The position numbers were made by a program, and so were the translations under genes. DNA of 24,718 nt from Gemmatimonadota bacterium (lineage in GTDB: Bacteria; JBHIER01; G020348925): assembly GCA_020348925.1 (NCBI GenBank), contig CP070758.1, positions 3,711,556-3,736,273 on the forward strand, read 5' to 3'. Shown piece by piece: positions 24,601 to 24,718 of this stretch. Each line of letters begins with the position of its first letter. Within the stretch, counting starts at the first letter, position 1. The notes beneath the pieces are model-generated. The model was not told the origin of the DNA and searched no databases. It saw only the letters and a program-made list of their open reading frames with translations.

Positions 24601-24718
24601 AGGTGCTGGATTTGCCCTTCACCTTTCGCTATTATGGAGGTACCTACGATGAGATTTCCGTCTGTTCAAACGGATGGCTCTCCATGGGGGCGACGTGGAT
24701 GACGGACTTTCGGAACTG
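21645..24718 (+). CDS. Giant secreted C25 (gingipain)-like modular protein, copy 2, truncated by the window edge
   Basis: I translated this by eye; the frame is open from the ATG at 21645 to the right edge (1024 codons). It is a close paralogue of the preceding gene along its whole visible length, with the same order: signal peptide (MRKRSLLFCVLSVLLFQYGSS), propeptide region, C25-like domain, Ig-like domain, a GDGDGRVNPGE module, a DSDQMSPNGLLDPGE module and the start of the NIDO-like insert. Catalytic Cys candidate is C476 (VVTDMTC). The NYxGHG position reads NYRGFV, with F443 in place of His, and no His occurs between it and C476. GGGAGGG lies ten bases before the ATG and 97 bases separate it from copy 1. 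Whether it also ends in a dockerin cannot be seen. Confidence 0.87.
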   Translation, partial: MRKRSLLFCVLSVLLFQYGSSSESLPDKDVPEFTVVASDNFGAEILIELGEPAIEGVDEGGETFHKVRLFGAGWAIEAGRPELPVVARFVCVPPGVSVDVETGHAEYTTLNDVRVLPCQELEHSRKGKREITRDHVLYARDSFFPESIVEVETPLTIRGLRVVPLIVHPVQYNPLRGKLKVYRSLTVRLTYRGAGVPFTGGRRSSGESEAFEKFYRSSVLNYDADSSQEVERGGYLIVTPDIYYEELQPLVAWKRQKGYHTDVVRLSQIGYNPDNNQIRNYIENYYSNASVSPEYVVLVGDVEELPTFFYYDEMEAGWNPNWPWDAADHPYSMLEGDDYMPEVFLGRLSVSSTSELRTVVNKIVSYERDPYLGQTDWYSSALMVCNYGGTATARTTKLWVRDKLMDNGYARVDTTFRMDMECDVGFIRNVINSGVSFVNYRGFVGWGGWTSPPGDFSNIYSLQNGFMLPVVTDMTCSEAAFFGDCAAEAWLRAGTVMNPRGGIAAIGPSAGNTKVYFNNVLDGAFYAGILDDSLTTIGQAFARAKMELYMQYPLNRGPGHAWNSVECYFYMYTLIGDPSLAMWTDIPRLFTVEHPAVIEVGSNIFKVRVRNSGHRPVEGAYVCLTGGGEILSGDFTGSGGEVRLPVSPEAGISMTVTVTGQNYRPYQAVVVAEEAALSLALSDYGVDDDTSGESKGDGDGRVNPGERVEVSLMMENVGTGETAYAVSCVVASEDPYVTVQQPVVEFGDMEPGESVWGQAACVLSVASDCPDGHEAALSLRITEGSGNTWDNMLSLAVVAPDFVQSDVQIEDSDQMSPNGLLDPGETVQLVMTLRNEGDKNGENIRGILSTSDPDIDLIDHAADFGSISIGSHGWNGDDPFIVSANLRTYSGHQAQFTLYLESDSGMRDTQTFSLSVGVPSPSDPTGPDSYGYMAYDNGDWRYYDRPTYAWFEIDPEYGGSGTVLSFVDEPLPEQGDWADYYRGDTEVLDLPFTFRYYGGTYDEISVCSNGWLSMGATWMTDFRN

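Overview
The window looks like a chromosomal stretch of a Gram-negative, free-living bacterium, probably an uncultured member of the FCB superphylum (Zixibacteria/Eisenbacteria/Latescibacteria-like). That placement is inferred from gene content: very large secreted C25-like proteins with a dockerin-like tail, a secreted Reg_prop-type beta-propeller protein, and a bacterial deoxyhypusine-synthase-like gene next to a pyruvoyl arginine decarboxylase. No rRNA, tRNA, CRISPR array, insertion sequence or phage gene was seen.

Layout. (1) 1-10329 is one long run of eleven minus-strand genes with short gaps and two ATGA overlaps. In order of transcription they are: a PP-loop tRNA-thiolation-like ATPase, acpS, nnr (NAD(P)HX repair), a secreted beta-propeller protein, thiL, an unrecognised membrane-anchored protein, pyruvoyl arginine decarboxylase, a deoxyhypusine-synthase-like protein, agmatinase, a LOG-family protein, and a P1/DmpA-family peptidase cut by the left edge. 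The decarboxylase, agmatinase and DHS-like genes form a compact route arginine -> agmatine -> putrescine -> (probably) homospermidine.

(2) 10330-10672 is a divergent intergenic region. It holds a strong sigma70-type promoter whose spacer is a perfect dyad (AGTGAA-N6-TTCACT), the likely LexA operator.

(3) 10673-15924 is a plus-strand SOS mutagenesis cassette: lexA, a Y-family DNA polymerase and an error-prone DnaE2-type polymerase. Its base composition is clearly richer in G+C than both flanks and no imuA gene is present, which suggests a transferred cassette of non-standard composition.

(4) 15925-16483 has no convincing gene. A near-consensus promoter overlaps the dnaE2 stop codon and an intrinsic terminator lies about 460 nt downstream, so the stretch may encode a terminated noncoding transcript or an attenuated leader for the next gene. 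A terminator-like hairpin for the opposite strand also lies inside it.

(5) 16484-24718 holds two tandem paralogous giant secreted proteins related to gingipain-type C25 cysteine peptidases; the second runs off the right edge. Both keep the expected catalytic Cys but lack His at the usual GHG position. They carry repeated GDGDG...GE beta-sandwich modules and, in the complete copy, a dockerin-like C-terminus.
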